Below are positions 35,905-44,083 of a DNA stretch of 64,000 bases, one piece after another; position 1 is the stretch's first letter, and each line of letters starts with the position of its first letter. The position numbers and the translations under genes were made by a program. The notes under the pieces were generated by a model. The model was not told where the DNA came from. It saw nothing but the letters and a program-made list of their open reading frames with translations, and searched no databases. Source of the DNA: Palsa-504 sp963744575 (GTDB taxonomy: Bacteria > Actinomycetota > Actinomycetes > Streptosporangiales > Streptosporangiaceae); assembly GCA_963744575.1 (NCBI GenBank), contig CAVUUF010000010.1, forward strand, positions 130,708-194,707, read 5' to 3'.

Positions 35905-36354
35905 TCAGCCACCCTGATCCGCTCCAGTCCCCGTACCCGGGCTTGCCCTTCTCACCGCAGGGCCTATAGCGACCTTACCGACACGGCGGACACCGGAACG
36001 CCGCACCGCCAACCTGGCGTTGCAGGCCGGCCGGGTCATCGATGCCGGGCACCTGTCCCTCGGTGCCCAGGTCCATGCGCGCCGGCCAGACCCGCCGCCA
36101 ATATCCAGCAGTCGGGGTCGCGGCCCGATGACCGCACCTCCTTTCCAGCGCGGCATGCGATGGTGCCCCATCACCAAGGCCCCTTGCCCGCGCGTCAGGC
36201 CCGCCGCGGTCAGCCGTGCCCTCATGGACACCGTCTGGCCCGTGGCGGCCAGCGCCATCATCACCAGCGCCGCCACCCAGGCCGCCGGACCGGTGATTTC
36301 AGGGACCGGCGGGTCGCGCCGCAGGTTGTGAGTGCGGCTTGAAGTTCGCCGCAT
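35905..36354 (-). CDS. Possible small membrane protein or remnant
   Basis: 149 codons. The middle part is clearly coding-like, with GC-ended codons and one membrane segment (GPAAWVAALVMMALAATG) followed by SMRARLTAAGLTRGQGAL. The last 60 residues look like an out-of-frame tail. It may be a decayed gene whose end has been lost by a frameshift. Function unknown. Confidence 0.35.
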   Translation of the reverse strand: MRRTSSRTHNLRRDPPVPEITGPAAWVAALVMMALAATGQTVSMRARLTAAGLTRGQGALVMGHHRMPRWKGGAVIGPRPRLLDIGGGSGRRAWTWAPRDRCPASMTRPACNARLAVRRSGVRRVGKVAIGPAVRRASPGTGTGADQGG

Positions 36355-36440
36355 CCCGAACGCCGTGGTCTCCATGAAAGCCGGGGCGGCCCGCCAGCAC
36401 CGCTCTTGCTCCACTCCGGCGCGCATAGTAGAACGAAACG

Positions 36441-36608
36441 ATGGGGAGACAGGCAGCCGTCGTGCTTTACGTGCTCGCGCTGGTAGCCGTCGTGGTCGGC
36501 GTGGACGTCCTGTTCTTCAGGCACCACTTCTGGGAGCGGCTGACAGTAAACGCCGGAATTGTCCTGGTGTTCGCGGCGTTCTATTTGAGGTTCCTGAAGC
36601 GTTTATGA
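36441..36608 (+). CDS. 55-residue small membrane protein
   Basis: ATG at 36441, TGA at 36606-36608. Sequence begins MGRQAAVVLYVLALVAVVVG and has two hydrophobic segments separated by a polar FFRHHFWERL turn; the second ends FAAFYLRFLKRL. The pattern matches a small actinobacterial membrane protein family I recognise by its FFR...FWERL...YLRF layout, function unknown. Confidence 0.75.
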   Translation: MGRQAAVVLYVLALVAVVVGVDVLFFRHHFWERLTVNAGIVLVFAAFYLRFLKRL

Positions 36609-36984
36609 GCGCGGCGACGGCAATGCGGCTCACTCTGCCGCTGCTCTCCGAGCCGCCCAGATCGACCACTTCTGAAGCTGCGGAGCGCCTGACTTCACCA
36701 TTGGAAGCACGCAGATCGGTTCGTGTTCATCGCTTGGTCGCGATGCGTTACTGCCAGGCGGCTGCCGGCCTCCCCGGCGCTCGCTGCGACTGCCGCCAGA
36801 ACCTCTTCGGCAGCAGGCGGCCAGTTCCGCTCGGCATCGCTGCTCATTTCCCTGCAGACTGCTTTCGTGCGCGGCGTGGACATGGCCTTGCTGTGCCAGC
36901 ATTTGCCCTGGCCGGCGTGGCGCTCACCTTGCTCTTCCAGGTCAGCCGCCGTGCACGTGCTGGTGCGGTCCGGCCTGGTTGCGG
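36609..36984. other. Spacer with a possible short minus-strand frame
   Basis: 376 nt. A minus frame at 36695-36847 (50 codons, MSSDAERNWPPAAEEVLAAV start, AGGGA upstream) may be coding, but nothing in it is recognisable. No other feature seen. Confidence 0.4.
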
Positions 36985-38184
36985 TCAGCGGGACGGCGGG
37001 ACGGCGGGGTGCTGGTTGAAGAAGCGGAGGAACTCGGCGCTGGCGTCCGGCCCGCGGGGGTCGGTGTAGGAGCCGTGCGGGGCACCACCGGACCAGGCAT
37101 GGCCGCCGTGGTGGATGGTCCAGCGCTCGGCCAGGGCCGTGCCCGCGGAGTCCTGGTAGCAGATGCGGGTGTAAGCATGGCCGCCGGGCACCTGCCCTGT
37201 GGTCACCGCGGCCGGCGGGGCGGCCAGGCGGTCCGGGCTGGCGGCCGCCAGGGCGTGGTCGATGAGGCCGGCGGCGTTGGCGGGGGCCACGATTGGATCC
37301 TGGTCGCCGTGGAAGACGATCAGCGGCAGGGGCCGGCCCTGGGGCCGGGCCGGGCGTGGCGGGCCCTGCTTCATCGCCGTGAGTGCGGAGGCCACGTCGT
37401 CGGCGGCGGCGTAGGGCAGCCCGGAGTGCACCCCGGCGGCGGCGTAGAGGTCGGGGTAGACCGCGGCCATCACCGCGGCCATCGCGCCCCCGGCGGAAAA
37501 CCCGGCCACGTACACCCGGGCGGCGTCTGCCCCGTAGCGATCGGTGACCTGGCGGGTGATCCCGGCGATCAGTGACGGCTCGCCGGCGTCGCGGCGCTGG
37601 TGACCGGGGGCAAACCAGTTCCAGTACCTGCCCGCGTTCACCGAGGGGGGCTGCTCGGGGTAGGCGATGAGGAATGCCTGAGGCTCGGCGAGGTCGTTCA
37701 TGCCGGTGGCGGCGGCGAAGGTCGCGGCGTCTTGGGTGCCGCCGTGCAGCATCACGACCAGGGGCAGCGGGGCGCCGGTGTGGCCGGCGGGAACGTAGAG
37801 CCGGTAGCCGCGGGTGCCGGCGGCGCTGGTGTAGGAGAAGGGGTCAAACCGGCCCGCCGGCCGATTCATGGCCGGGGCCGTGGGCCGGTGCGGCCGGCGG
37901 AGACCCCGGCCGCCTCGGCTGGGGGCCGCGCTGCGGCGGGTAACCCGGCCGGGATGGGCTTGGCCCGGTTGTGTCCTCTGGCCGGCGCGCAGCGCTGGCG
38001 GGCGAGCGGGGTGGCGGCCGGGCGTGCTGTCGGTCTCCTGCTCGGCGGAGGGCGCACCCGGCGCCTGCCGGGTCACTGCCGGGCTGGCCAGGGTTTGCTG
38101 GATGAGCGCGGTTGCCTCGACGAGGCGGCCCTGGCGGGTCAGGCGGGTGGCCTCAGCCATCGCCGCCATCTGGCGTGCGTCCAT
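36985..38184 (-). CDS. PHB depolymerase-family esterase (LpqC-like)
   Basis: 399 residues. The first 110 are a helical, Pro/Arg-rich extension that is not part of the enzyme and lacks a signal peptide. The catalytic domain follows the phd-esterase pattern: VVMLHGGTQDAATFA (oxyanion hole, 143-157), nucleophile in VAGFSAGGAMAA (S230), acid region IVFHGDQDPIV, and His in HHGGHAWSG. The family hydrolyses polyhydroxyalkanoates or feruloyl-type esters. It lies 98 nt after a ribbon-helix-helix regulator gene on the same strand. Confidence 0.88.
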   Translation of the reverse strand: MDARQMAAMAEATRLTRQGRLVEATALIQQTLASPAVTRQAPGAPSAEQETDSTPGRHPARPPALRAGQRTQPGQAHPGRVTRRSAAPSRGGRGLRRPHRPTAPAMNRPAGRFDPFSYTSAAGTRGYRLYVPAGHTGAPLPLVVMLHGGTQDAATFAAATGMNDLAEPQAFLIAYPEQPPSVNAGRYWNWFAPGHQRRDAGEPSLIAGITRQVTDRYGADAARVYVAGFSAGGAMAAVMAAVYPDLYAAAGVHSGLPYAAADDVASALTAMKQGPPRPARPQGRPLPLIVFHGDQDPIVAPANAAGLIDHALAAASPDRLAAPPAAVTTGQVPGGHAYTRICYQDSAGTALAERWTIHHGGHAWSGGAPHGSYTDPRGPDASAEFLRFFNQHPAVPPSR

Positions 38185-38282
38185 GGCGTGTCCCTTCTGG
38201 TGGTTGTCCTCGCCGGCCGCCCGCAGGACGGCCTGTGCGTTGGCGGGGCCGGCGAGCCGGGCAGCCGCGTGGTCACATCGGT

Positions 38283-38684
38283 TCAGGCGGTGCGAGGCGC
38301 CAGGGCGGCCTTTACCGCGGTGGGGGCCCGGAAGGCGCCGAGCACTTCCACCGAGGCAATCGTGGCCAGGGCCAGCTGGGGGGAGACATCGGCGGCGATG
38401 CTCGCCAGCCCGAGCACCCGGATATGGATCATCTGCCCGGCGTCGCGGATCTCCTCCAGGTCGCGACGGGTGTAGTGACAGCTGCCCAGGGTGAGGGTGC
38501 GCCGGGCCGCCGTCTGGTCAAGCGCCTCGCCCCGGGTGGCGAGCTGGGTGCGGATGGCGGTGCGGATGAAATCGGTGCGGTTGGCGTAGAAGCCTTCCTG
38601 GACCAGCAGGTCGATCTGCCCCAGGTCCACCAGTCCCAGGTTGATAGTGATCTTCTCGGTCTTCTCGCTCTCACCCCGGGCCAT
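38283..38684 (-). CDS. Ribbon-helix-helix (CopG-type) transcriptional regulator
   Basis: 133 residues. Residues 8-55 give the RHH fold: strand KITINLGLVDLGQID, then helices LLVQEGFYANRTDFIRTAIR. The C-terminal half (HYTRRDLEEIRDAG, HIRVLGLASIAADV, TIASVEVLGAFRAP) is a conserved extension probably for oligomerisation or sensing. ATG at 38682-38684. A 22-bp perfect palindrome lies 26 nt upstream, so it probably represses itself and the esterase gene. Confidence 0.85.
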   Translation of the reverse strand: MARGESEKTEKITINLGLVDLGQIDLLVQEGFYANRTDFIRTAIRTQLATRGEALDQTAARRTLTLGSCHYTRRDLEEIRDAGQMIHIRVLGLASIAADVSPQLALATIASVEVLGAFRAPTAVKAALAPRTA

Positions 38685-38710
38685 CCGTCCACCATCTTCT
38701 GGCCATCTTC

Positions 38711-38732
38711 TTACCATCCATATGGATGGTAA
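38711..38732. promoter_or_regulatory. 22-bp palindromic operator upstream of the RHH gene
   Basis: Perfect 22-nt palindrome, half-site TTACCATCCAT. On its gene-proximal side the CCATC half-sequence repeats further (in ACCATCTTC and GCCATCTTC, 38690-38710), giving a row of half-sites of the kind RHH proteins bind in tandem. Confidence 0.75.
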
Positions 38733-38869
38733 CCTCGGGAACGGCGGCGATGCAACGGGCCAGCAGCAGTCTCCGTGAGCTACCCGTCTCCCCAGCCTCC
38801 GGGCAGCAACGGACATGGCCGACCCGGTGGGTCTGCCGCGGTTGAGCATTCCAGCCGGCCCGCAGCCCA

Positions 38870-39019
38870 GTGTGGATCAGCACAACACCTGGGGAGGCGT
38901 TCGCCCGGCTGCGGGCCTACGCTTATGCTCAGGACCGGCGCCTGGCCGACGTGGCCGGCGACATCGTCGCCCGGCGCCTGCGGCTGTCCCGCGACCAGGG
39001 TCCGGGCGGCGGCCCGTAA
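38870..39019 (+). pseudogene. ANTAR-domain C-terminal fragment (left copy)
   Basis: From GTG 38870 to TAA 39017-39019: reads EAFARLRAYAYAQDRRLADV and AGDIVARRLRL, which is the second half of an ANTAR RNA-binding domain. The N-terminal half and any sensor domain are missing. It ends 82 nt before the intact GAF-ANTAR gene. Confidence 0.6.
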
Positions 39020-39101
39020 CCAATCCCGGCAGCGCCGGCTGCGCCTGGCCCCGGCGGCGCTGCCGCGAGTCTCCCCCCGCTAGTGGCGAAAGGTGACCCA
39101 G

Positions 39102-39872
39102 ATGGACACCGACCTGCTCTCGGACACCTTCGTCGATCTGGCTGACACGATGGTCGCCGACTTCGACGTCATCGACTTCCTGCACCTGCTGACCGACCGC
39201 AGCGTCGCCCTGCTGGGCGCGTCCGCGGCCGGGGTGGTGCTGACCGACCCGCGCGGCGAGCTGCGCCTCGCGGCGGCCTCCAGCGAGGAAGCCGGGCTGC
39301 TGGAGCTGTTCCAGCTGCAGAACGACCAGGGCCCCTGCCTGGAGTGCTTCCGCACCGGCCGGCCCGTCACCGCTGCCGATCTGGCCGGCCCGGCCCCGCG
39401 CTGGCCCCGGTTCGCGCAAGCCGCGATGCAGGCCGGGTTCCGGACGGTGGAGGCGCTGCCGATGCGGCTGCGGGGCCAGGTCATCGGCGCGCTGAACCTG
39501 TTCCGCGCCGAGCCGGGCCCGCTCGAGGCGGCGGAGCTGCGGATCGGCCAGGCGCTCGCCGACGTGGCCACCATCGGGCTGCTGCACGAGCGGAACGTGC
39601 GCCGCCGCGAGACCGTCGCCGAGCAGCTCCAGGCCGCGCTGAACAGCCGGGTGATCATCGAGCAGGCCAAGGGCAAGCTCGCCGAGCGGCTCGGCATCGA
39701 CATGGACCGCGCCTTCACCATGCTGCGCGATTACGCCAGGAACACCAACCAGCACCTGACCGACGTCGCCCGCGACTTCGTCGGCGGCGCCTCGGCGGAG
39801 TTCCCGCCGCCAGCGCGCCACCGGCCTCCCCGCCATGGGTATAGTGATGGGCCGCGCCGGATGCGGTCCTGA
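39102..39872 (+). CDS. GAF-ANTAR regulatory protein
   Basis: 256 residues. GAF sensor domain at about 20-165 (LTDRSVALLGASAAGVVLTD, DQGPCLECFRTGRPV, LPMRLRGQVIGALNLF) and ANTAR RNA-binding domain at about 178-235 (RVIIEQAKGKLAERLGIDMD, RAFTMLRDYARNTNQHL). ANTAR proteins act as transcription antiterminators by binding paired hairpins in leader RNA. ATG at 39102 has AAGGTGA upstream. Flanked on both sides by fragments of further ANTAR domains. Confidence 0.9.
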   Translation: MDTDLLSDTFVDLADTMVADFDVIDFLHLLTDRSVALLGASAAGVVLTDPRGELRLAAASSEEAGLLELFQLQNDQGPCLECFRTGRPVTAADLAGPAPRWPRFAQAAMQAGFRTVEALPMRLRGQVIGALNLFRAEPGPLEAAELRIGQALADVATIGLLHERNVRRRETVAEQLQAALNSRVIIEQAKGKLAERLGIDMDRAFTMLRDYARNTNQHLTDVARDFVGGASAEFPPPARHRPPRHGYSDGPRRMRS

Positions 39873-40023
39873 GGAGGCGTTCGAGCGGCTGAAAACGCTC
39901 AGCCAGCGCGAGCACCGGAAGCTGTCCGAGGTCGCCCGCCACCTGGTAGGCCAAGCAGCTGCCCGGGCCCCGGCCCGGCACAGTGGCGGCTCAGCCAGGA
40001 CCGATGCCCCCGCGCCGCGGTAG
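39835..40023 (+). pseudogene. ANTAR-domain C-terminal fragment (right copy)
   Basis: 62 codons from ATG 39835 to TAG 40021-40023, overlapping the end of the GAF-ANTAR gene by 38 nt in another frame. Reads GIVMGRAGCGPEEAFERLKT and REHRKLSEVARHLVGQ, the core of an ANTAR domain without its first helix. Could be expressed as a tiny ANTAR protein, but has no ribosome site. Confidence 0.55.
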
Positions 40024-40113
40024 CACACCTGCTTCCCGGGCGAGCATGCCAACTACGCCGCAACGGCTACACCGGCCGTTACCTGACCGGCTGAGGGCCT
40101 TGGCCCGGACCGG

Positions 40114-40938
40114 TCATCGCGCCGCAGCCAGCAGGTCGCTCCGGTGCCGCACGCACCAGCTCCGTGCCCGGGTGGCCTCCTCCGCGACCATGCGCCAGTG
40201 GTCGGCGAAACCCCGGTGGCCGGCGGCGGCCGCCTCGGTGACGATCGCGTAGGTCCAGTCGTGGTTGGCCACGACCGCTTCCGCCACGCGACGGCGCTCG
40301 GCCCGGGATAGCCCGCTGGCGTAGAGAAAGATCCGGAACCTCTCCAGCGCGCGGCCCTGCCGGGAATCGGCGATGTCCTCGTTGTCGGCAAGCGGCGCCC
40401 AGTACCGCGCCGCCGAGGCGAAGTCCCAGATCGCGCTGCCGGGCCCGGCCCAGTCGAAGTCGATGAGCGCGACGGCCCGGCCGTCGCGGAAGACTAGGTT
40501 GGCCGGGTGGACATCGTTGTGGCTGACCAGCCCGGTCCGGAAGCGGGCCGGGATCGGCCGGGGCCAGACATACCCCGCCGGGTCGAACGATGCCGCGGCA
40601 CGGTGGTAGCGGCGCAGCAGGTCGGCGACGCTCACCAGCGTGGCATCGGTGAGCATATCGTCGGCAAGCGGCGGGACCGCGGCCTGGCCTTCCATGTAGG
40701 TCAGCACCTCGGTGGCCGAGCTGACCGCCAGGACACGGGGCGCGCCGTCGAAGCCGGCCGCCGTTAGGTGGGCGAGGAGGGCGTGGGTTGCGCGCCGGCA
40801 AGGCGCGGTCGGCCGCCGCACGGTGCCGCCGACCCGGATGACCCGGCCGCGGTTGGCGGTGGCGCCGGGCAGCGGCTCGCCTGCGGGCAGCAACTCGCCC
40901 GCCCGCCGGCCGTCGACGCGAACCGACAAGCCGGCCAT
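40114..40938 (-). CDS. Aminoglycoside phosphotransferase-family kinase
   Basis: 274 residues of the APH/choline kinase fold. Catalytic loop LVSHNDVHPANLVF (Asp in HNDVHPAN, about 145) and the metal-binding ALIDFDWAGPGSAIWDFA (about 164-181) are intact. The N-terminal lobe is short, beginning GLSVRVDGRRAGELL. Members phosphorylate small hydroxyl compounds; resistance to aminoglycosides cannot be inferred. Confidence 0.85.
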   Translation of the reverse strand: MAGLSVRVDGRRAGELLPAGEPLPGATANRGRVIRVGGTVRRPTAPCRRATHALLAHLTAAGFDGAPRVLAVSSATEVLTYMEGQAAVPPLADDMLTDATLVSVADLLRRYHRAAASFDPAGYVWPRPIPARFRTGLVSHNDVHPANLVFRDGRAVALIDFDWAGPGSAIWDFASAARYWAPLADNEDIADSRQGRALERFRIFLYASGLSRAERRRVAEAVVANHDWTYAIVTEAAAAGHRGFADHWRMVAEEATRARSWCVRHRSDLLAAAR

Positions 40939-41062
40939 GCTCTCCTCCAGTCCAGCCGGTCTGGGCTCTCATATAAGCGCCCCAGATCTAATGTTCCCAG
41001 CTTTTCTGGATTGTGCCCAGTATTCATTGGCGCCGCGGACGTCGGCCGGCACCTGGCGGTGC

Positions 41063-42061
41063 TCAGCTGCCGGGCACGACCTGGATCTTGATGCCCTCGC
41101 CGGCCCGGACGCTGGCCAGCGCGTCAGGGAACTCCGCGAGGCCGAATGGCGGCCCGAGCAACGATGCGGTGTCGATGGCGCCCGCCGCCATCAGGTCGGT
41201 TGCCGCGCCGAAGCTGTTCAGCACCGCCATCGACCCGAGCACGGTGATCTCGTCGTTGTAGATGCGGAACGGCGACAGGGACACCATGGCGTCACCGTTA
41301 GTGACGCCGAAGATCAGCAGGCGGCCGCCGCGGTCGAGGGATCGGAAGCACTCCTCGATCGCTGCGGGAGCGCCGGTCGCGTCCACCGCCACGCCGAACG
41401 TGCGATGGTCGAGCGCGGCGACATCCTCGGCGGCGCTGGCCGCGCCGAGCGTCTTCGCGGCCTGTAGTCGCGCCGCCTTGCGGTCCACCACGTTGACCGA
41501 GCGGGCGCCCGCCCTGATGAGCAGTTGCAGCAGCAGCAGGCCCATGGTGCCGGCGCCGGTCAGCAGGATGTCCTCGCCGATGACCGGGCCAATGCGGCGC
41601 AGACCGTGCACCGCGCAGGACAGCGGCTCGATCAACGCCGCCTGGGCGTCGTCCACGCTATCCGGGATGCGGTAGGCGTTGGCGGCAGGAACGGCGACGT
41701 ACTCGGCGAAGGCCCCATTGACGGTGTCGCCGATGGCATTCCAGTTCGCGCACAGGTTCCCGCGCCCGCTGCGGCATGCCGGGCAGTAGCCGCAGAACAG
41801 CGACGGATCCACCGCCACCCTCTCCCCGTCCCGCCAGCCGGCGGGAACCCCCTCACCGCGCGCGACGACATGGCCGCCGAACTCGTGGCCGGGGATGATC
41901 GGGTATGGCGTGGGCGGGAACTCGCCGTCGGCGATGTGCACGTCGGTGCCGCAGATGCCGCAAGCCCCCACCTGGATCACCAGTTCACCGTGGCGCGGTG
42001 CCGGATCAGCCGTCTCGGTGACCGTCAGCTTTCCTGGTTCCTCCCAGATAACAGCGCGCAT
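41063..42061 (-). CDS. Zinc-dependent alcohol/polyol dehydrogenase
   Basis: 332 residues of the medium-chain dehydrogenase family, sorbitol/threonine-dehydrogenase-like. Catalytic zinc ligands in GACGICGTDVH (C37 region) and PGHEFGGH (H59,E60); structural-zinc cysteines in SLFCGYCPACRSGRGNLC; nucleotide fold LLTGAGTMGLLLLQLL. The second of two adjacent ATGs (42059-42061) has the better spacing from GAGGGG. It is the last gene of the ABC operon, so it probably oxidises the imported polyol. Confidence 0.9.
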   Translation of the reverse strand: MRAVIWEEPGKLTVTETADPAPRHGELVIQVGACGICGTDVHIADGEFPPTPYPIIPGHEFGGHVVARGEGVPAGWRDGERVAVDPSLFCGYCPACRSGRGNLCANWNAIGDTVNGAFAEYVAVPAANAYRIPDSVDDAQAALIEPLSCAVHGLRRIGPVIGEDILLTGAGTMGLLLLQLLIRAGARSVNVVDRKAARLQAAKTLGAASAAEDVAALDHRTFGVAVDATGAPAAIEECFRSLDRGGRLLIFGVTNGDAMVSLSPFRIYNDEITVLGSMAVLNSFGAATDLMAAGAIDTASLLGPPFGLAEFPDALASVRAGEGIKIQVVPGS

Positions 42062-42106
42062 CATGTCCCCTCGTGGTTGTCGATTCCGGCTCCGGTCCCC
42101 GGCGGT

Positions 42107-43180
42107 TCAATCGCCGATCCGGAGACCGGTGCCCGCGTCGAACAGGTGAAGGTGACCGGTGTCGATGGCGACCTTGACGACCTCGCCCGGGCGGGGGTGC
42201 TGGCGGCCGGATCTGACGATGACGCTGCCCGCCGGATCATCGGCCAGGTGGCCGTAGATGTAGGAGTCGCTGCCGAGATCCTCGACCAGCGCGACCTCGA
42301 CGGTCAGCTGGCCGTCGCCGATCGACAGGTGCTCCGGCCTGATCCCGGCGACCAGCTTGCCGTGGCCCTGGACGGCGCGCAGCTGCGCATCGGAGGGCCG
42401 GAGCAGGACGCTGCCCAGCCGGATGCCGTCGCGCTCCGCCGCGGCGTCGAACCGGTTCATCGACGGCGAGCCGATGAACGAGGCCACGAACACGTTCGCG
42501 GGCCGGTCGTACAGCTCGGTGGGGGAGGCGAACTGCTGGAGCTGGCCGGCCCGCATGACGGCCACCCGCTCCCCCATCGTCATCGCTTCCACCTGATCGT
42601 GGGTGACGTAGACGGTGGTCACCCCCAGTCGCCGCTGCAGCTCTGCAATCTGGGTCCGGGTCTGCACCCGGAGCTGCGCGTCCAGGTTCGACAGCGGCTC
42701 GTCCATGCAGAACACCTTCGGCTCGCGGACGATGGCGCGGCCCATGGCCACCCGCTGGCGCTGACCGCCGGACAGGTTCCGAGGCTTGCGGTCCAGCAGC
42801 GGTTCCAGCTCCAGCATCCGGGCTGCCTCGCGCACCCGCCGCGCCCGTTCGTCCTTGGACACGCCGTGCATCTTGAGCGCGAAGCCCATGTTGTCGCCGA
42901 CCGTCTTGCTCGGGTACAGGGCGTAGTTCTGGAACACCATCGCGATGTCCCGGTCGCGGGACGGCACGCCGGTCATGTCCTTGCCGCCGATCCGAATAGC
43001 CCCGGCGTCGATCTCCTCCAGGCCGGCCAGCATCCGCAGCGCGGTGGTCTTCCCGCACCCCGAGGGGCCGACCATGACCACGAACTCGCCGTCGGCGATG
43101 GCGAGCTGGAGGTTGTCCACCGCTGGCCGCTCCGCGCCCGGGTAGATGCAGGTCGCGCTGTCGTAGGTGACCTCAGCCAT
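42107..43180 (-). CDS. ABC transporter ATP-binding protein, MalK/UgpC type
   Basis: 357 residues. Walker A GPSGCGKT (about 39-46), Q-loop VFQNYALYP, signature LSGGQRQRVAMGRAI, Walker B VFCMDEPLSNLD, H-loop YVTHDQVEAMTM, then the C-terminal OB/TOBE regulatory domain of sugar importers (GIRPEHLSIGDG). ATG at 43178-43180 has GGGAG 6 nt upstream. It energises the adjacent permeases. Confidence 0.95.
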   Translation of the reverse strand: MAEVTYDSATCIYPGAERPAVDNLQLAIADGEFVVMVGPSGCGKTTALRMLAGLEEIDAGAIRIGGKDMTGVPSRDRDIAMVFQNYALYPSKTVGDNMGFALKMHGVSKDERARRVREAARMLELEPLLDRKPRNLSGGQRQRVAMGRAIVREPKVFCMDEPLSNLDAQLRVQTRTQIAELQRRLGVTTVYVTHDQVEAMTMGERVAVMRAGQLQQFASPTELYDRPANVFVASFIGSPSMNRFDAAAERDGIRLGSVLLRPSDAQLRAVQGHGKLVAGIRPEHLSIGDGQLTVEVALVEDLGSDSYIYGHLADDPAGSVIVRSGRQHPRPGEVVKVAIDTGHLHLFDAGTGLRIGD

Positions 43181-43195
43181 GATCAACTCCCGTGT

Positions 43196-44083
43196 TCACT
43201 TGATGGCCCCGAAGGACAGGCCACGGACGAGCTGGCGCTGCGCTATCCATCCGGCGAGGATGACGGGCAGGGTCGCCACCGTGGCCGCGGCGGCCAGCTG
43301 GGCGAAGTACAGGCCCTCGGACGAGATGAAACCGACCAGGAACACCGGGACTGTGGCGGCCTGGGTGGCGGTGAGGGTGACCGCGAAGAAGAACTCGTTC
43401 CAGGCGAAGATGCAGCAGATCAGCGCGGTGGCGGCCAGGCCGGGCGCGACCACCGGCAGGATGACCTCCATCACCGTCTTGCGCAGCGGCGCCCCGTCCA
43501 TCTCCGCCGCCTCGAGCAGCTCTCCCGGCACCTCCAGGAAGAACGACCTCATCATCCACACCGCGATCGGCAGGTTCATGGCGGTGTAGAGGATGACCAG
43601 GGTGAAGATGTTGTCCAGCATGTGCAGATTGCGGGCGGCGATGTAGATGGGGATGATCGCGGCGACCACCGGCAGCATCTTCGTGCTGATGAAGAAGAAC
43701 AGCACGTCGCGCGTCTTACGCACCGGGCGCAGCGACAGCGCGAACGCGCAGGGCGTCGCCAGCAGCAGGACGAGGATCGTGGACACGAGCGTGGCGAACG
43801 CGGAGTTCGCGAGGTACGGCCAGATGCCGCTGGAGAACACCGTCCGGTACTGGGACAGCGTCGGGGAGAACACGATGTGCGGCGTGTTGGTATAGGCCTG
43901 CGCCTCGGTCTTGAACGAGGTGAGCACCATCCACAGCACCGGGAAGAAGAACACGATGCCGACGATCCAGGCGGCGATCCCCACGACGGTGTGGTTCCCG
44001 CGCTTCTTCCTGGAGACCACGGGTGCCGGTGCTGCCGTGGCGGTGCCCGGCTCGGCCGTGCCGATGTCTGCGCTTGCCATCAT
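43196..44083 (-). CDS. Sugar/polyol ABC permease, MalG type
   Basis: 295 residues with six membrane segments; first helix GIAAWIVGIVFFFPVLWMVL. The EAA loop that docks the ATPase is ELLEAAEMDGAPLRKTVMEV. Starts ATGATG at 44081-44083/44078-44080, overlapping the preceding permease stop. Inner-membrane half of the importer. Confidence 0.94.
   Translation of the reverse strand: MMASADIGTAEPGTATAAPAPVVSRKKRGNHTVVGIAAWIVGIVFFFPVLWMVLTSFKTEAQAYTNTPHIVFSPTLSQYRTVFSSGIWPYLANSAFATLVSTILVLLLATPCAFALSLRPVRKTRDVLFFFISTKMLPVVAAIIPIYIAARNLHMLDNIFTLVILYTAMNLPIAVWMMRSFFLEVPGELLEAAEMDGAPLRKTVMEVILPVVAPGLAATALICCIFAWNEFFFAVTLTATQAATVPVFLVGFISSEGLYFAQLAAAATVATLPVILAGWIAQRQLVRGLSFGAIK

Noticed and set aside
40114..40938. 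Calling the APH-family gene an aminoglycoside resistance gene
   Set aside because: The fold covers many small-molecule kinases; sequence gives no resistance-specific motif.
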